Shown in pieces: positions 6,280 to 7,789 of a DNA stretch of 7,789 nucleotides. The DNA comes from Chthoniobacter flavus (lineage in GTDB: Bacteria > Verrucomicrobiota > Verrucomicrobiia > Chthoniobacterales > DYNR01). The notes below the pieces were generated by a model. That model saw only the letters and a list, made by a program, of their open reading frames with translations, made no database searches and had not been told where the DNA came from. The stretch spans positions 1 to 7,789 of the forward strand of contig DYNR01000109.1 of the NCBI GenBank assembly GCA_020720945.1, given 5' to 3'. Every line of letters starts with the position of its first letter. The first letter of the stretch is position 1. The translations under genes and the position numbers were made by a program.

Positions 6280-6522
6280 TTAATTTTTTTTGTCTTCGAT
6301 ATACTTGATGACATCGGAGACCATCTGGAGTTTTTCCGCTTCTTCATCGGGAACGTCCACATCGAACGCTTCTTCAAACGCCATGACCAATTCCACGGTA
6401 TCGAGAGAATCGGCACCCAAATCTTCGATGAACTTGGCGTTAGTTGTGACTTGCTCGGGATTGACTCCGAGTTGCTCGACGATGATGTCTTTGACTTTTT
6501 CTTCGATGGATATTACTGACAT
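6280..6522 (-). CDS. acpP: Acyl carrier protein
   Basis: An 80-residue, strongly acidic four-helix protein that carries growing acyl chains in type II fatty acid synthesis. The phosphopantetheine attachment site is S39 in FIEDLGADSLDTVELVMAFEE (31-51), and the C-terminal helices (VPDEEAEKLQMVSDVIKYIEDK) complete the standard fold. The length matches the family. The ATG follows an AT-rich stretch with no Shine-Dalgarno, unusual for such a highly expressed gene. A possible -10 element TGTAAT lies about 17 bases upstream of the ATG, without a convincing -35. The gene is followed by its own terminator and so is probably monocistronic. The usual fab neighbours (fabD, fabG, fabF) are absent on both sides here. 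Confidence 0.98.
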   Translation of the reverse strand: MSVISIEEKVKDIIVEQLGVNPEQVTTNAKFIEDLGADSLDTVELVMAFEEAFDVDVPDEEAEKLQMVSDVIKYIEDKKN

Positions 6523-6823
6523 AGGATTTGATAGGTAGAATTACAAAGTGCGTGGTTAAAGTCGCTGCCTGTTTTTGGCAACTAAAAAATCTCGCTGGTT
6601 AGAAGTTGCTGAAAATCCCTATTCTCGTGCTACCGTCAAGCGTATTTTTCCGCCGCCCGCTTTTCTTTTTGGTTTCCCGCTGTCGGGCGACCGGGGGAAA
6701 CGCTGCGGACGAAGCGTTTTCGATGAAATAGAACCCGTTCATAAACAACAAGTTAAAAAAACAAAATGCGCGAAACCCCGCGAGTGTTCCGGAAGCGGAC
6801 AGCCGGAAAAAAGGGCGGGAAAA
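6523..6823 (-). other. fmt-acpP intergenic region with competing hairpins
   Basis: 301 bp with no convincing gene on either strand. On the minus strand, in order: a TTCCGG/CCGGAA stem (6787-6808); a short CGCG/CGCG hairpin followed by a T-rich tract (6754-6782), which may be a weak fmt terminator; and then two stems that share bases. These are AAACGCT/AGCGTTT (6719-6713 with 6704-6698) and GTTTCCC/GGGAAAC (6701-6695 with 6678-6672). The last 100 bases before acpP are AT-rich and likely contain its promoter; candidates such as TTGACG and TTGCCA lack a good partner at the right spacing. Confidence 0.45.
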
Positions 6824-7771
6824 TCAGAAAAATTTTGTTCCTGCCCCCATCGGAAAACCGCGTAAAAACTCTCCGGTAGCCAGCCTTTTTCTTCCTTCGG
6901 CCTGCACTTCTAAAACCCGCAACACCCCGTCACCCGCCGCGATTTCTAGCCAGCTTTTATCCGTCTTTGCGATTTCTCCAGGGCGCAGGGCACACTTTCC
7001 CGCGACGGCATCGGCCTTCCAGATTTTCAAAACTTTTTCTGTTCCCGCATCGCCGGCAAACCGCGTTTGTGCGCCGGGCCAGGGATCGAACGCCCGCACC
7101 CGCCTGGCGATTTCTTCCGCTGGCTGTTCCCAGTCGATTTTCCCGTTGTCCCGCGTAAGTTTTTTCGCGTAAGTCGCCAGTTCCCCGTTTTGCGGATGTC
7201 GCTCCATTTGCCCTTCCCCGATTTTTTTCAGGGCTTCCTCCAGCGCTTCCGCCGCGAGATCCGCCAAGCGGTCGTGCAGGCTCCCTCCGGTGTCCTCTGG
7301 AAAAATTGGCGTGCTCTTCTGCAAAAAAACATCGCCCGTATCGAGGCCCTCGGCCATATACATGACGGAAATGCCCGTCGTCGAGTCCCCGGCTAAAATT
7401 GCGGATTGGATCGGCGATGCACCCCGGTGTCGCGGTAACAGGGATGCGTGCAAATTGAGCGGGGCGATCGAAGGGATCGCAAGGACTTCAGGCGGAAGGA
7501 TTTGCCCGTAAGCCATGACGACAAACAAGTCGGGGCGCATCTGCGCGAGTTGCCCGATGGTGTCGCTGCCGCGCAGGCGTTCGGGTTGGAAAAGTGGAAT
7601 CCCTTGTTCTTTAGCGAAAGCGGCGACGGGGCCGGTGCGGACTTGCAAGCCGCGTCCTACCGGACGGTCTGGCTGGGAAACAATGCCCGCCAACTCCACT
7701 CCCGCACGGTTCCCCAGCAAACGCAACGCCGGCATTCCGATGTCCCCGCTCCCTAAAAAAATAATGCGCAT
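6824..7771 (-). CDS. fmt: Methionyl-tRNA formyltransferase
   Basis: A 315-residue enzyme that formylates Met-tRNA(fMet) with 10-formyl-tetrahydrofolate. The N-terminal catalytic domain begins with MRIIFLGSGDIGMPALRLL and contains SQPDRPVGRG (32-41). The active-site run is LNLHASLLPRHRGASPIQ (105-122), followed by GISVMYMAEGLDTGDV (133-148). The catalytic residues N106, H108 and D144 fall at exactly the E. coli numbering, so the protein is almost certainly active. The C-terminal OB-fold domain starts around RRVRAFDPWPGAQTRF and ends with the usual EFLRG segment. Length is normal. The ATG is preceded by AAGG seven bases upstream, and only 18 bp of upstream sequence is visible, so the def gene that often precedes fmt cannot be assessed. 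Confidence 0.97.
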   Translation of the reverse strand: MRIIFLGSGDIGMPALRLLGNRAGVELAGIVSQPDRPVGRGLQVRTGPVAAFAKEQGIPLFQPERLRGSDTIGQLAQMRPDLFVVMAYGQILPPEVLAIPSIAPLNLHASLLPRHRGASPIQSAILAGDSTTGISVMYMAEGLDTGDVFLQKSTPIFPEDTGGSLHDRLADLAAEALEEALKKIGEGQMERHPQNGELATYAKKLTRDNGKIDWEQPAEEIARRVRAFDPWPGAQTRFAGDAGTEKVLKIWKADAVAGKCALRPGEIAKTDKSWLEIAAGDGVLRVLEVQAEGRKRLATGEFLRGFPMGAGTKFF

Positions 7772-7789
7772 GGCGAAGCCTTATTTAGT

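Noticed and set aside
6575..6865. Plus-strand open frame starting at TTG in the fmt-acpP spacer
   Set aside because: The first 25 residues look protein-like, but there is no ribosome binding site, the rest becomes low-quality, it runs into the 3' end of fmt antisense, and it matches no family I know.

Overview
The window is a compact bacterial chromosome segment. Every supportable gene lies on the minus strand, so transcription runs from high to low coordinates. The content is mostly housekeeping: translation, fatty acid synthesis, purine synthesis, cell wall export and tRNA/rRNA modification. The arrangement fmt - acpP - purE - sua5/tsaC - murJ, the moderately high GC, and the mix of genes with and without Shine-Dalgarno sequences would fit a Gram-negative bacterium of the PVC group (a Verrucomicrobiota/Opitutae-like organism is my guess). 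This placement is weak because no rRNA or clade-specific marker is present.

Layout in transcription order. fmt (7771-6824) encodes methionyl-tRNA formyltransferase. A 301 bp spacer follows, carrying two mutually exclusive hairpins. acpP (6522-6280) encodes acyl carrier protein and ends at a clear intrinsic terminator (6237-6201). A tight gene run then follows: purE (6158-5619), sua5/tsaC (5554-4565), murJ (4572-2911, overlapping sua5 by 8 bp) and a C-terminally truncated ADP-ribosylglycohydrolase (2897-2235). The next spacer (2104-2234) holds what looks like the debris of a hicA toxin gene, and an inverted repeat placed around a candidate promoter. That promoter would serve a BaiN/RdsA-type flavoprotein (2103-850). 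A tRNA-Asp(GTC) (681-608) comes next, with its own candidate promoter. Last is a small exported NTF2-like protein (522-4) behind a strongly pyrimidine-rich leader.

Functionally, fmt (initiator tRNA formylation), sua5 (t6A37 of tRNA), tRNA-Asp and possibly the BaiN/RdsA family flavoprotein all touch translation. acpP, purE and murJ supply lipid, purine and peptidoglycan synthesis. I see no phage, CRISPR, intact toxin-antitoxin or secondary-metabolite system. The least ordinary spot is 2104-2260, where a truncated hydrolase gene, toxin-gene debris and an operator-like palindrome meet.
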